A stretch of 64,000 bases of DNA from contig OZ007034.1 in NCBI GenBank assembly GCA_963931635.1, positions 496,001 to 560,000 on the forward strand, written 5' to 3'. A program made the position numbers and the translations under genes. Positions 43,870 to 52,847 of the stretch are shown here, in pieces. The DNA is from Caccoplasma sp905210875. Lineage in GTDB: Bacteria; Bacteroidota; Bacteroidia; Bacteroidales; UBA11471. How positions within the stretch are numbered: the first letter of the stretch is position 1; each line of letters opens with the position of its first letter. The notes below the pieces were generated by a model, which saw only the letters and a list, made by a program, of their open reading frames with translations, did no database searches and was not told where the DNA came from.

Positions 43870-44940
43870 ATGCAAGCAAAATTTTTCGGAGCTGCCGCCC
43901 TGTTGTTTCTGGCAACAGCTTGCAGCCACAAATTCACCGTAACAGCCGAATGCGACGCCAGCAGCAACGGTAACCAGGCCTATATCATCGACTTTACGAC
44001 CGAACAACCCATCGACAGTGTCGTGGTGAGCAACAATCGGGCCGTCTTCAAAGGGAAAATCGACAAAGCTCACCTATGTCAATTCTTCGTCGATTCGCCC
44101 AATGGCGAAAGCGCAGTCTTCATTCTCGAAGGTGGCAACATCTCCATCGACCTCATGAACTGGACCGTAGCAGGTACCCTGCAAAACGATTCGTTACAGA
44201 GTTTTTATGACACCGTCAGAGCGATGCAGGAACAATTCTTCGCCCGCCATCAGGCCCTGGCCGGCACCGATTCCGACACCGAAGCCCAGAGCATCGCCCT
44301 GCAAAAAGAGATGATAGCCTCGCTCGGAAATATATCCACCCACTTTGTCAAAACCATGTCGGGCAGTTGTGTCGCCACATACGCCCTGGCCAACTGGCTT
44401 AATGCCCTGGTGGGGAGCGACGACTTCGACAAAGCCGCGGCTCTCGTAACAGAACACGACCTGAAATACCCCATCGTGAGCCGCGCCATCGAAACCGACA
44501 AGCAACTCAAAGCCACCCGGCCGGGAGCCATGTTTACCGACTTCACCATCTTGAACGGCAATCTCGACGGCACATCAGCATCACTCTCCGACTATGTAGG
44601 TAAAGGCAAATATGTATTGGTCGACTTTTGGGCATCGTGGTGCGGTCCCTGTCGAGGAGAAATACCCAACCTCAAAGAGCTTTACAAGCAATATGCCGGC
44701 GACAATTTCGAAATTGTAAGCGTCGCGGTATGGGACGAACGAGAAGCCACCCTCAAAGCCATCGATGAAGAGCAACTGCCGTGGCCCCAAATCATCGACG
44801 CCGGACAAGTACCGACCGAGCTTTACGGCATCAACGGTATACCCCAAATCATGCTCTTCGCCCCCGACGGCACCATCGTCGCCCGCGATCTACGGGGAGA
44901 TAACCTGAAACAGACTCTATCCCAAATATTTAAAAATTAA
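43870..44940 (+). CDS. TlpA-like thioredoxin-fold lipoprotein, copy 1
   Basis: 356 residues. A lipoprotein signal ends in LATACS, so the protein is lipid-anchored. An N-terminal DUF4369-type beta domain of about 200 residues is followed by a thioredoxin domain with VDFWASWCGPCRGEIPNL. The usual cis-Pro region is GIPQIMLF. Such proteins reduce disulfides in the periplasm. It is 32 bp after thiL and 9 bp before a second copy. Confidence 0.88.
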   Translation: MQAKFFGAAALLFLATACSHKFTVTAECDASSNGNQAYIIDFTTEQPIDSVVVSNNRAVFKGKIDKAHLCQFFVDSPNGESAVFILEGGNISIDLMNWTVAGTLQNDSLQSFYDTVRAMQEQFFARHQALAGTDSDTEAQSIALQKEMIASLGNISTHFVKTMSGSCVATYALANWLNALVGSDDFDKAAALVTEHDLKYPIVSRAIETDKQLKATRPGAMFTDFTILNGNLDGTSASLSDYVGKGKYVLVDFWASWCGPCRGEIPNLKELYKQYAGDNFEIVSVAVWDEREATLKAIDEEQLPWPQIIDAGQVPTELYGINGIPQIMLFAPDGTIVARDLRGDNLKQTLSQIFKN

Positions 44941-44949
44941 ACTTTTCCT

Positions 44950-46023
44950 ATGAAAAAAACCTTTCTCTATCTTGCTTCGGTTCTGCTTCTCACCGCGTGC
45001 AGCAAGCCTTACAGCGTAACCGTAAACCACGAAAAAATCAGCGACAGCACCGAAGTCTATCTGAACGACTACTTCACCGGCGATACCCTGGACAGTGCTC
45101 TCTTCATCGGAGGAAAAGCCTTGTTCAAAGGAGAAACCGGGAAAAGTTTTGTGGCACAAGCTACCTTTGGTGAGAAATCGGCCACGTTTGTCGTAGAACC
45201 CGGCGATGTCCAAATCACCTTCAACCCGGTATTTGACATCATTTATGAAGTAAAAGGTACCGAACTGAACGACTCCTTGGCTACCATACAGGCTCAAAGC
45301 ATCGGTCAGCAGTTTACTTTCCTGTTTCAAGTTCTCGCCCTTGATGCCAAATTGCCCACATTTGAGAAAACCCGCGACAGCATCACCGCCGTCAACAACG
45401 ACATACTGCGCAAAATCTACAAAGAAGGCACATTGAAATTTGCCGGCACTCCCATCGGAGATTACTGCGTAAGCGAGTGGCTTAGCTACGCCATCGGGAC
45501 CGACAACTTCGACGAAGCTCTCAGCCATGTATCCTCTTCCATTAAAGAGACCAAACCCATACAGACGTCGATAACCATCAACCACGGTATGCAGACCAAT
45601 AAGCCGGGCAGCCATTTCATCGACTTTACTATCGAAAACGGTAATCTCGACGGGACTCCCGTATCTCTCTCCGACTACGTGGGCAAGGGCAAATATGTGC
45701 TGGTCGACTTTTGGGCATCGTGGTGCGCACCCTGCCGGGGTGGCATTCCGGGCATCAAGAAACTCTATGAGAAATATGCCGGCGACAACTTCGAGGTGGT
45801 GAGCGTAGCCGTATGGGACGAACGCGCCGCCACCCTCAAAGCACTCGAAGAGGAACAGATGCCATGGCCACAAATCATCGATGCACAAGACATTCCCGCG
45901 GGAATCTATGGCTTCAAGGGCATACCCCAGGTTATCCTCTTTTCACCCGACGGCACCATCATCGCCCGCGACCTGCACGGCAAAGCCATCGACGAGGCCG
46001 TAGAGAAAGCCCTGAACAAATAA
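44950..46023 (+). CDS. TlpA-like thioredoxin-fold lipoprotein, copy 2
   Basis: 357 residues. The lipobox is LLLTACS. The same layout as copy 1 is present, with VDFWASWCAPCRGGIPGI as the active site (CAPC in place of CGPC) and GIPQVILF. The DUF4369-type domains of the two copies have diverged much more than the thioredoxin domains, which suggests different partners. The operon ends at the hairpin at 46061. Confidence 0.88.
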   Translation: MKKTFLYLASVLLLTACSKPYSVTVNHEKISDSTEVYLNDYFTGDTLDSALFIGGKALFKGETGKSFVAQATFGEKSATFVVEPGDVQITFNPVFDIIYEVKGTELNDSLATIQAQSIGQQFTFLFQVLALDAKLPTFEKTRDSITAVNNDILRKIYKEGTLKFAGTPIGDYCVSEWLSYAIGTDNFDEALSHVSSSIKETKPIQTSITINHGMQTNKPGSHFIDFTIENGNLDGTPVSLSDYVGKGKYVLVDFWASWCAPCRGGIPGIKKLYEKYAGDNFEVVSVAVWDERAATLKALEEEQMPWPQIIDAQDIPAGIYGFKGIPQVILFSPDGTIIARDLHGKAIDEAVEKALNK

Positions 46024-46060
46024 TCACACTACACACACTCATATTATTATAATACCCACT

Positions 46061-46095
46061 GATAACATCGCCCGTGCACAACAGGCGATGTTATC
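46061..46095 (+). terminator. Terminator after the TlpA-like pair
   Basis: Arms 46061-46072 and 46084-46095 (GATAACATCGCC and complement) form a perfect 12-bp stem. It covers the upstream ATG (46088) of the next frame, which argues for the later start at 46109. Confidence 0.7.
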
Positions 46096-46108
46096 GCATA
46101 ATTATGCT

Positions 46109-46483
46109 ATGGAAACATTTTTAGGAACCGCCATCGTAAGCATGACGCTGGCTCTTGTCTTTTATTCTATCGGTACATGGGCCGAACGCATCGAAAAACG
46201 TCTCCGCCTGTGGCACATTGTATTCTTCTTGTTGGGTCTCTGCGCCGACTCGTTCGGCACGGCCATGATGACCGAAATGGCCGACCCCGTCAAAAAAGAC
46301 CTTCTGCACGGAATTACCGGTGCAGCCGCCCTCTTTCTAATGGCCGTACACGCCCTTTGGGCCATTCTCACCTACTGGAAGGGCAGTCCGAAAGCGAAAC
46401 GCAATTTCAGCAAATTCAGTGTCTTTGTCTGGGCCTTTTGGCTGATACCGTATGCACTCGGCATCGTATTGGGCATGAAATAG
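46109..46483 (+). CDS. HsmA-family (TIGR03987-type) small membrane protein
   Basis: 124 residues with four helices. FLGTAIVSMTLALVFYSIGTWAERIEKRLRLWHIVFFLLGLCADSFGTAMM and the later LHGITGAAALFLMAVHALWAILTYW fit the family, whose conserved His, Asp and Trp positions lie in the membrane. The biochemical role is unknown. The start at 46109 avoids the terminator hairpin. Confidence 0.75.
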   Translation: METFLGTAIVSMTLALVFYSIGTWAERIEKRLRLWHIVFFLLGLCADSFGTAMMTEMADPVKKDLLHGITGAAALFLMAVHALWAILTYWKGSPKAKRNFSKFSVFVWAFWLIPYALGIVLGMK

Positions 46484-46514
46484 GAACGCCCACGCATCGC
46501 TTCATTCAGAAAAG

Positions 46515-46546
46515 AGAGAGGCGGCCTTTCACAAGGCCGCCTCTCT
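46515..46546. terminator. Bidirectional terminator between the HsmA-like gene and the phosphatase operon
   Basis: Arms 46515-46528 and 46533-46546 (AGAGAGGCGGCCTT and complement) form a 14-bp stem with a TCAC loop. It separates two converging genes. Confidence 0.8.
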
Positions 46547-46595
46547 TTCGAATGGGGATATGGTTCCCCTTTCGCTTATCACGACAGTATGGTAT

Positions 46596-47543
46596 TTATT
46601 TTTCTATCGAGAAACTGTAAATAATTTTTCCCTGCCCGTTTATCATATACAGGGTGAGTGTATCGTCGTCGGCCGAAACTACTGAGAATCCGGCATCGGA
46701 ACTGCAAAAGAGAGTTCCGTCGATGGGCTTGACATCGCGCGCCAGCGAGCCCGACGAATTGACCACATACTGCACCTTGCTGCCGGCCGGACGTATGTGT
46801 TGGAAATTGTGTATATGACCGCACAGATAGAGGTCTACACCGTAGGCATCGAGCAGCGGTTTGAGACGGGCCTGCATATCGAGACGCTCCGACTCCCCTT
46901 TGTAAGTATCGGCAAAGACCGGGTGATGGCCCATCACGATTTTCCACTTGGCCGTACTGCTTTTAAGCGTCTTTTCTATCCAGTCGAGTTGTTTTTTGAG
47001 ATTCTGCTTTCCGGCATCGGCATACTTGTCACCCTCCTCGCGGTACTTGTCGATCATTGGGGTTGTATCGATAAAGACAAGAAGCATCTTCTCATTGTCA
47101 CCGGCCTCCTGCTCAATGGCATAGTAACGGCCTTTGGGCGACCAGCGACGGCTCACCTTGGCATAATCGAGAACAGCCTGGGTATTGCCACGATATTCGT
47201 GGTTACCGAGTATGGCATACCAGTCAATCATCAATTCGGGGTGTGAATAGATGAGTTCATAGTTGGTCATCCACAGCGGGTCATCGACCGAAGCCACACC
47301 TTCGAAATGATGCACATCACCCAGAGCGGCCACAAATTCAATATCGATATTCTCGGCCAGCTCACCCATCAGTTCGGCAATGGGCTTCTGCTCGTAATAG
47401 CCGTTGCGGCCGAGGTCATTGGCCACGATGAACGAGTGGGCCTCCTCATTTACAGCAGGTACTTCGACTGTGGTCTGGGCCAAGGTGCTGCCAGCAAAGC
47501 AGGCCGACAGCAGAAGGGTATAGAAAAGATTCTTGATTTTCAT
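46596..47543 (-). CDS. Secreted purple-acid-phosphatase-like metallophosphoesterase
   Basis: 315 residues. A signal peptide (MKIKNLFYTLLLSACFAGSTLA) is followed by the metal-binding set: VANDLG, ALGDVHHFEG, ILGNHEYRGN, VMGHHPVFAD and LCGHIHNFQHI. It resembles tartrate-resistant acid phosphatases and should release phosphate from organic esters in the periplasm or at the surface. It is the last gene of an operon with a TonB receptor and a beta-helix lipoprotein, all behind a Pho-box-like array. Confidence 0.85.
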   Translation of the reverse strand: MKIKNLFYTLLLSACFAGSTLAQTTVEVPAVNEEAHSFIVANDLGRNGYYEQKPIAELMGELAENIDIEFVAALGDVHHFEGVASVDDPLWMTNYELIYSHPELMIDWYAILGNHEYRGNTQAVLDYAKVSRRWSPKGRYYAIEQEAGDNEKMLLVFIDTTPMIDKYREEGDKYADAGKQNLKKQLDWIEKTLKSSTAKWKIVMGHHPVFADTYKGESERLDMQARLKPLLDAYGVDLYLCGHIHNFQHIRPAGSKVQYVVNSSGSLARDVKPIDGTLFCSSDAGFSVVSADDDTLTLYMINGQGKIIYSFSIEK

Positions 47544-47572
47544 AAGACGAATATTTAAATTGAGAATAAAAC

Positions 47573-48883
47573 TTATTTACTACCGAAAGCGCCGAAGAAG
47601 GCCGAAGGAGCGGGCGAGGTAAAAGTCGTCTGCGAATAGATTCCATTAAGACCTTCAAAGGTCAGACCACCGGCATAATGGCGGGTAAACGAGGTATTGC
47701 CACCGGTAAGAGCCGGCGAACCAGCAGCCAAATGGAAGTCCCAGGCATCGTTCCACTCTTGGGGAGCGCCCTCTTCATTACCGCCCACGTTGATATTAAT
47801 ATTGCTCTGGCGGGTAAAGTTTACAAAGAGAGGATCTTTATCACCGGGCGTAGCGCTCATGATGTCGTTGGCTCCGTTGAGGATACCTTCGCTCTCGTCG
47901 GGCTGCATCTGAGCCACACCGTCGGCAGTCGAAGCAAAATAGTAGTTGGGAGTAATCACGCACTTCTCGTCTTCAAAAGCTTCGGTATCGTGTTTCAGAC
48001 CCCAGCGGCAGTCGTAAATCATGTTGTTGTACAACTCGGCATAGATACCCTCTTCGAGCCATATCGAGCCACCTTTTTTCTTGGGACGACGCCAGCCGCT
48101 GTTCACAATCGTATTGTTGTAGCAATAGAGATGCGACTGTACGTTGGTAAATCCCGAGTTGGAGAGTTTGAATCCGTTGGTATTGGCATCGTAGATGAGG
48201 TTATAGGCAATATCGGCCTTGCACTCCGACTTGTAGTTGATGGCTTCTCCACCCTCTTCGCCGTTGCAGATGAAATAGTTGTTGGAAACAATCGACTCAC
48301 CGCCGGTGATATAAATCTGGTCTTCGGCGTTGTTGCGGAACACACAGTTCTGAATCAACATCTTACCATTGGGGTTGCAGAAGTGAACAGCCGGTACACC
48401 CTCGCCGGTCTCTGTCTTGAAGAGCTGATTGCGGAACGAGAGAGAGTTTTCGGTCGTCAGTGCGCCTCCATACTCGATAACGGTGTGGAGCAGCACCAGC
48501 TCGGGACAATCATATCCGCAGATAATACCGCCCCAGTTGCGGGAGAAGCGATTACCCTTCGACGAGGCCTCCACGGTGAAGGTAACAGGATTCTCTTCGG
48601 TACCAAGGCAGTACATGCTGCCGAGAACCACGATTTCGGGTTTCACTTCGGTATTGGCAGCTATCACGGTAGCGCCCTCCTCAACAACAAGTACCTGGCC
48701 TTCGTCTACAAGGAAGTGGTCGGTAAGCGTTACCGTAGTGTCTTTGGGCCAAACGATAACATTGCCGGGCAGGCTATTTGAACCGGAATTAATACCGTCA
48801 TTGTCCTTGTCCTCCTCGGAGCAGGCAGTTGTCAGAATAGTAGTTGCGGCAAAAAACATTGCCAAAGTTCTTGTCAGTTTCAT
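47573..48883 (-). CDS. Surface lipoprotein with right-handed beta-helix
   Basis: 436 residues. The signal ends with the lipobox TTACSEED, acidic after Cys as in surface-exposed lipoproteins of this phylum. The body shows parallel beta-helix repeats (HTVIEYGGAL; MLIQNCVFRNNAEDQIYI; SIVSNNYFICNG; SHLYCYNNTIVNSG). It is placed directly after the TonB receptor (48 bp), the position that SusD takes in sugar systems, and may bind or process the phosphorylated substrate. There is no known catalytic motif. Confidence 0.75.
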   Translation of the reverse strand: MKLTRTLAMFFAATTILTTACSEEDKDNDGINSGSNSLPGNVIVWPKDTTVTLTDHFLVDEGQVLVVEEGATVIAANTEVKPEIVVLGSMYCLGTEENPVTFTVEASSKGNRFSRNWGGIICGYDCPELVLLHTVIEYGGALTTENSLSFRNQLFKTETGEGVPAVHFCNPNGKMLIQNCVFRNNAEDQIYITGGESIVSNNYFICNGEEGGEAINYKSECKADIAYNLIYDANTNGFKLSNSGFTNVQSHLYCYNNTIVNSGWRRPKKKGGSIWLEEGIYAELYNNMIYDCRWGLKHDTEAFEDEKCVITPNYYFASTADGVAQMQPDESEGILNGANDIMSATPGDKDPLFVNFTRQSNININVGGNEEGAPQEWNDAWDFHLAAGSPALTGGNTSFTRHYAGGLTFEGLNGIYSQTTFTSPAPSAFFGAFGSK

Positions 48884-48931
48884 GTCTGTAAAAAAATTAA
48901 TTGGAAAAATGTTCTATTTTGAAAAAGTATA

Positions 48932-51664
48932 TCACAGTTTATAGCGTACTCCCACCATAAATCCTATACCGGAATAGTTGTCGCGTATGAGGGTGCGGTC
49001 CTGGCTCTGCGACGGGAAGTCGTAGTTATAGGCGTTGGTGGTCTTGATGTAGCGTTTGTAATGGGTGTTGAGCAGATTGGTAGCCTTGGCATAGAGCGAG
49101 AAGTTGCCCAGTTTTTTCTCGACCGAGGCGTCGAGCGAGAAAACGGGACTATCCCAGTAGTCGGCCTCGTAATAGTGCGACACGACGGCCATCTTCTCAC
49201 CGGTGTAGGAGAATGAGAGTTGGGCGTCCCACCCCTTCTCGGCATTCTTATAAAGGAGCGAGAGGTTGGCCACATGCGGAGCCTGACCTACGAGCGGGCG
49301 GGTCTGGTCGACCGAGAGGCGTTGGAGCGAACCGCTCTCGCGGGAATAAAGCGTCTTGGGGGTGGTAATCTGCGAATGGGTGTAGGTGTAGTTGGCCTTT
49401 ATGCCGATGTAGCGGAAATATTTGATGACATCGACCTCGACCCCCACGTTACGGGCGTTACCCAGGTTGGCCGGTCCGTAGCCGAACTGACGGTTGTTGA
49501 CCGAGTAATAGGCATATTCGATGGGATCCTGTATGTTCTTGTAGAAGAGGCCTACCATCACCTGGTCGGTTACCGAGGGGAACCACTCCCAGCGCAGGTC
49601 GACATTGTCGATGCGGGCACGTTTCAAATCCTTGTTTCCGAACTCGGTGTAGTCTTCGTTGATAATCGAATAGGGAACGACTTCGAAGAAACCGGGGCGG
49701 TTCACCGAACGGAAGTATGAGAGGCGCAGGTTCATAGCCTCGACGGGCGAATATTTGAGATGGAGCGACGGCAGGAAGTCCCAGTACACCTGACCGCCAT
49801 CGGGGTCGTCTTTATAGTTGGGATAATACATGTGGTAGCCCTGGTCGGTGTGCTCGGCACGTACGCCAGCTATGACATTCCACACCTCGTTGCCGAGACG
49901 ATACATGAGATAGGCTGCACCGATGCGTTCGTGGGCATCGTAATCGAGCGGACCCACACTACCTTGCGAAGCCTGCAATTTCCAGACGATGTCGGTAACC
50001 GAGCCGAAATCTTCGCCCTGATACTGCTGACCATCGGGGGTAAAGAGGTACGACACATAGTCGTTGGTGCGGCGTTTGTCGCGATAGAGACCGCCCCACT
50101 TCAACGACATCGGGGCAAAGGCCTCGTCGTAGGCCCATTCAAAGTTGGCCGCAGCCGAGAGGTCGCGGTCGCTGTTGCTCTCCCAGCGGCGCTCCATGTG
50201 GTCGGCACGTACCTTGTCGACATAGTTGTTGCGATCGTTTTCGAGTACGACATAGGTGCGGTCGGGCGCATCGTTGGTGGCATTGGCCCACACGAGCGAC
50301 CAGTCGGCCTCGACACCACGGCCAAGCCGGTGATCGCCTTGCAGGGTAAACGAGATGATGTTCTGGCGTTCAAATATCGAACGGGTCTCCCACTCTTCGA
50401 GCGAATTGCCCTCTTCGGGAGCATAATTGAGCGAGAGGTCGGTAATCTTGCTGTCGCGCACTCCCATAGAATTGTTGCCCACATACACGCCATAGAGCGA
50501 GAAGGTATTGTACTTGTTGAGGCGGAAATCGCTTTTCATGTGCAGGGCATACTGCATCTTCATCTCGGAATAGAAGCGCTCCCGCATCGACGAGAGGCGC
50601 ACCGTCGACTCGCTTTGCGGCATATTGTCTTCAAAAAAGAGCGACTCGGTGCCCCGGTTGAAATTCTGGAAACTACCCGAAAGCACAATGCCCAGACGGT
50701 CGTCGAAATAACGGTCGCCCCATGAGAGGCCCAACGTCACATCGGGCAGTGCCGCCCGCTGTTTGTAACTCATCGTTCCCTGCTTGAAGTCGGCCGGCGT
50801 AGCGTGATACTCCTTGCCGAAGGCTTCGCGCGGCGAGGTCATCATCACGCCGCTACGGTCGAAAGTCATAAACTGATTGTTGAAAAACAGCGAATTGTAA
50901 CCCACCGAGGCATTAATATTGAACAGGCGCGACGAAGGAGCCTCTTTCATGATGAGGTTTACCACGCCGCCGGTAGCATCGCCCTCCATGTCGGGCGTCA
51001 GCGACTTGGTCACTTCGAGGCGGTCGAGCATCTCGCTGGGGAAAATATCGAGGGCAATGTAACGGTCTTTGTTCTCGGGGCTGGGTATCTTCACACCATT
51101 GACCAGGGTGTAGTTGTAGCGCTTGTCCATACCACGCAACACGGCATACTGGCCCTCGCCCGAACTCTCCCGCTCCATCGTTACTCCCGAGATACGCTGT
51201 AACACGTTGGCCACGGTAATGTCGGGCGAAATTTCAATGCTGCGGGCACTCATCACGTTCATCACCGTAGGTGCGCTCCGCTCGATGTAACGGGCACCCA
51301 TATCGGTAGCCCGGTCATATCGGGCCTCGACCTTTACCTCGTGGAGGTCATGGCTCTGCGGTTCGAGCTCGATTCTCAGATTCTCTGTCTCGGAAGAAAT
51401 TTCATATACCCCTTCGTTATATCCCAAATACCGGGCCACAAGGGTCATTTTCATGTTCTGGGGAAGGTCTTTCAACTGAAAGGTACCGTCGAGACCGGCG
51501 GCTGTGCCCACCGAGGGTCTCTCTTTCACGACGACCGTCGCACCGATAAGCACGTCGCCCGTACGCTTGTCTATCACAACTCCGCTCAGCGTATAAGCCG
51601 AAGCCGTGTGCGAAATAATCACAAAAAGCACATGGATAAATAAGATAACTTTTGCCTTAAACAT
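48932..51664 (-). CDS. TonB-dependent outer-membrane receptor of a putative phosphate-acquisition operon
   Basis: 910 residues. The signal peptide precedes a carboxypeptidase-like regulatory domain (YTLSGVVIDKRTGDVLIGATVVV). The plug follows (NVLQRISGVTMERESSGEGQY; VLRGMDKRYNYTLVNGVKI; GGVVNLIMK), and then a 22-strand barrel ending GIGFMVGVRYKL. It lacks a SusD partner. Genes after it encode a surface lipoprotein and a phosphatase. The imported substrate is probably a phosphorylated compound, as judged from this context and from the upstream Pho-box-like repeats. Confidence 0.88.
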   Translation of the reverse strand: MFKAKVILFIHVLFVIISHTASAYTLSGVVIDKRTGDVLIGATVVVKERPSVGTAAGLDGTFQLKDLPQNMKMTLVARYLGYNEGVYEISSETENLRIELEPQSHDLHEVKVEARYDRATDMGARYIERSAPTVMNVMSARSIEISPDITVANVLQRISGVTMERESSGEGQYAVLRGMDKRYNYTLVNGVKIPSPENKDRYIALDIFPSEMLDRLEVTKSLTPDMEGDATGGVVNLIMKEAPSSRLFNINASVGYNSLFFNNQFMTFDRSGVMMTSPREAFGKEYHATPADFKQGTMSYKQRAALPDVTLGLSWGDRYFDDRLGIVLSGSFQNFNRGTESLFFEDNMPQSESTVRLSSMRERFYSEMKMQYALHMKSDFRLNKYNTFSLYGVYVGNNSMGVRDSKITDLSLNYAPEEGNSLEEWETRSIFERQNIISFTLQGDHRLGRGVEADWSLVWANATNDAPDRTYVVLENDRNNYVDKVRADHMERRWESNSDRDLSAAANFEWAYDEAFAPMSLKWGGLYRDKRRTNDYVSYLFTPDGQQYQGEDFGSVTDIVWKLQASQGSVGPLDYDAHERIGAAYLMYRLGNEVWNVIAGVRAEHTDQGYHMYYPNYKDDPDGGQVYWDFLPSLHLKYSPVEAMNLRLSYFRSVNRPGFFEVVPYSIINEDYTEFGNKDLKRARIDNVDLRWEWFPSVTDQVMVGLFYKNIQDPIEYAYYSVNNRQFGYGPANLGNARNVGVEVDVIKYFRYIGIKANYTYTHSQITTPKTLYSRESGSLQRLSVDQTRPLVGQAPHVANLSLLYKNAEKGWDAQLSFSYTGEKMAVVSHYYEADYWDSPVFSLDASVEKKLGNFSLYAKATNLLNTHYKRYIKTTNAYNYDFPSQSQDRTLIRDNYSGIGFMVGVRYKL

Positions 51665-51696
51665 ACTGTCGTTTTCGTATAATTATTTTGACAGCG

Positions 51697-51704
51697 CAAA
51701 AGTA
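51697..51704 (-). promoter_or_regulatory. -7 box of the TonB receptor operon
   Basis: TACTTTTG on the minus strand, 10 bp downstream of the last half-site of the repeat array and 32 bp before the start codon. Confidence 0.7.
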
Positions 51705-51714
51705 TCGGGCTCTT

Positions 51715-51776
51715 ATTACAAGAAAATAACAAGCCTGTTATAGAAGCGTAACAATTGTGTTAAGAAACCGTTACAA
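51715..51776 (-). promoter_or_regulatory. Array of six 7-bp half-sites at 11-bp period (Pho-box-like)
   Basis: Read on the minus strand from 51776: TTGTAAC, TCTTAAC, TTGTTAC, CTATAAC, TTGTTAT, TTGTAAT, each separated by exactly 4 bp. This is the geometry bound by PhoB-type winged-helix regulators, and the array ends 10 bp before the -7 box, where PhoB-like activators replace a -33 element. A fragmentary two-unit copy lies at 15896-15913. Confidence 0.75.
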
Positions 51777-51861
51777 AGACTTTCGGGAATCGCCCGCACA
51801 TTCGGGACAACCATCTAAAAAACAATCACCTGCAAACAGCGGAAGGAACAACCGGCATGTT

Positions 51862-52710
51862 TCAGAAGAGGCGCATCTGGCTGTAACACGGCACGGCATC
51901 GTCGACCGGGAAGAGGTACAGTTCGCTCGCCGTGTTGCGGGGCAGGGGGGCCAACAGCACATCACGCCCCACGACGATATCGCTTTGCCTGAGACGCTCC
52001 TCTATCGTGCGGCAGGCCAGTTCGGGCGTATTGTTCTCGCGGCTGAGATGGCACAAGAAAATGTGTGAGAGGCCGGAGTGGTAATGTGTGGCAAGAAACT
52101 CGGCCGTATCGTTGTTGCACAGGTGTCCCGAACGGGAAACGATGCGTTTTTTCAAATAATAGGGATAGGGGCCCTGCTGCAACATCGCCATATCGTAGTT
52201 GGCTTCAAGTACCAGGCAGTGGGCCTGTTGCAGATAGTCGGCCACACGGTCGGGAATATATCCCAGGTCGGTGGCAAAGACAAAACAGCGGCCGCCGGCC
52301 TTGATGCGGTATCCCACATTGTCGGTACCGTCGTGGGGCACCTCAAAGGCAGTAATGGTAAAGTCGCGTATGGCAAAGGGGGTATCTTTGAGTATGGGCC
52401 GGCCCACGGAATAGATTTTCTGCGTCATGGCATAGCAGCGGTTCATGCCGTTGAGAATAGACTGTGTCGTATAGACGGGAATACCGCACTTCTCACCCAC
52501 ATAGCCGGCCCCGCGGATGTGGTCGGCATGGTCGTGGGTAATGCACAACGCCACAATCGACTCAAAGGCGATGCCGTTGGCCGCCAGCGATTTCTTGATT
52601 TGCCGGGCCGAGATGCCTGCATCGACAAGGATACCGTAGGTATCGGTACCCAGATAGTAACAGTTACCGCTGCTGCCGCTCGACAGGCTCAAAAACCGTA
52701 TCTGATTCAT
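51862..52710 (-). CDS. Metallo-beta-lactamase-fold hydrolase, YycJ/WalJ family
   Basis: 282 residues. N-terminal LSLSSGSSGNCYYLGTD and the metal motif ITHDHADHIRGAG (HxHxDH), then EVPHDGTDNVGYRI, FATDLGYIP and LCHLSRENNTPELA match the WalJ/YycJ group. These enzymes are thought to be DNA or RNA 5' exonucleases, linked to cell-wall homeostasis in Firmicutes. It is monocistronic; the product is likely cytoplasmic. Confidence 0.85.
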   Translation of the reverse strand: MNQIRFLSLSSGSSGNCYYLGTDTYGILVDAGISARQIKKSLAANGIAFESIVALCITHDHADHIRGAGYVGEKCGIPVYTTQSILNGMNRCYAMTQKIYSVGRPILKDTPFAIRDFTITAFEVPHDGTDNVGYRIKAGGRCFVFATDLGYIPDRVADYLQQAHCLVLEANYDMAMLQQGPYPYYLKKRIVSRSGHLCNNDTAEFLATHYHSGLSHIFLCHLSRENNTPELACRTIEERLRQSDIVVGRDVLLAPLPRNTASELYLFPVDDAVPCYSQMRLF

Positions 52711-52847
52711 CGTTTCTTTCTCTCCAATAGATAATCGTGTGTGTTCTTCTCCACAGGCCGCGCGATGCGGACCCGGGAGAAACCGACACCGGAAGCGGGC
52801 GCGACAGAAGTCTCAACGACCATCTCCGATTCCGCGTCGGGCATCCG

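Noticed and set aside
49760..50725. A 321-codon plus-strand frame
   Set aside because: Antisense to the TonB receptor gene, with no recognisable protein features.
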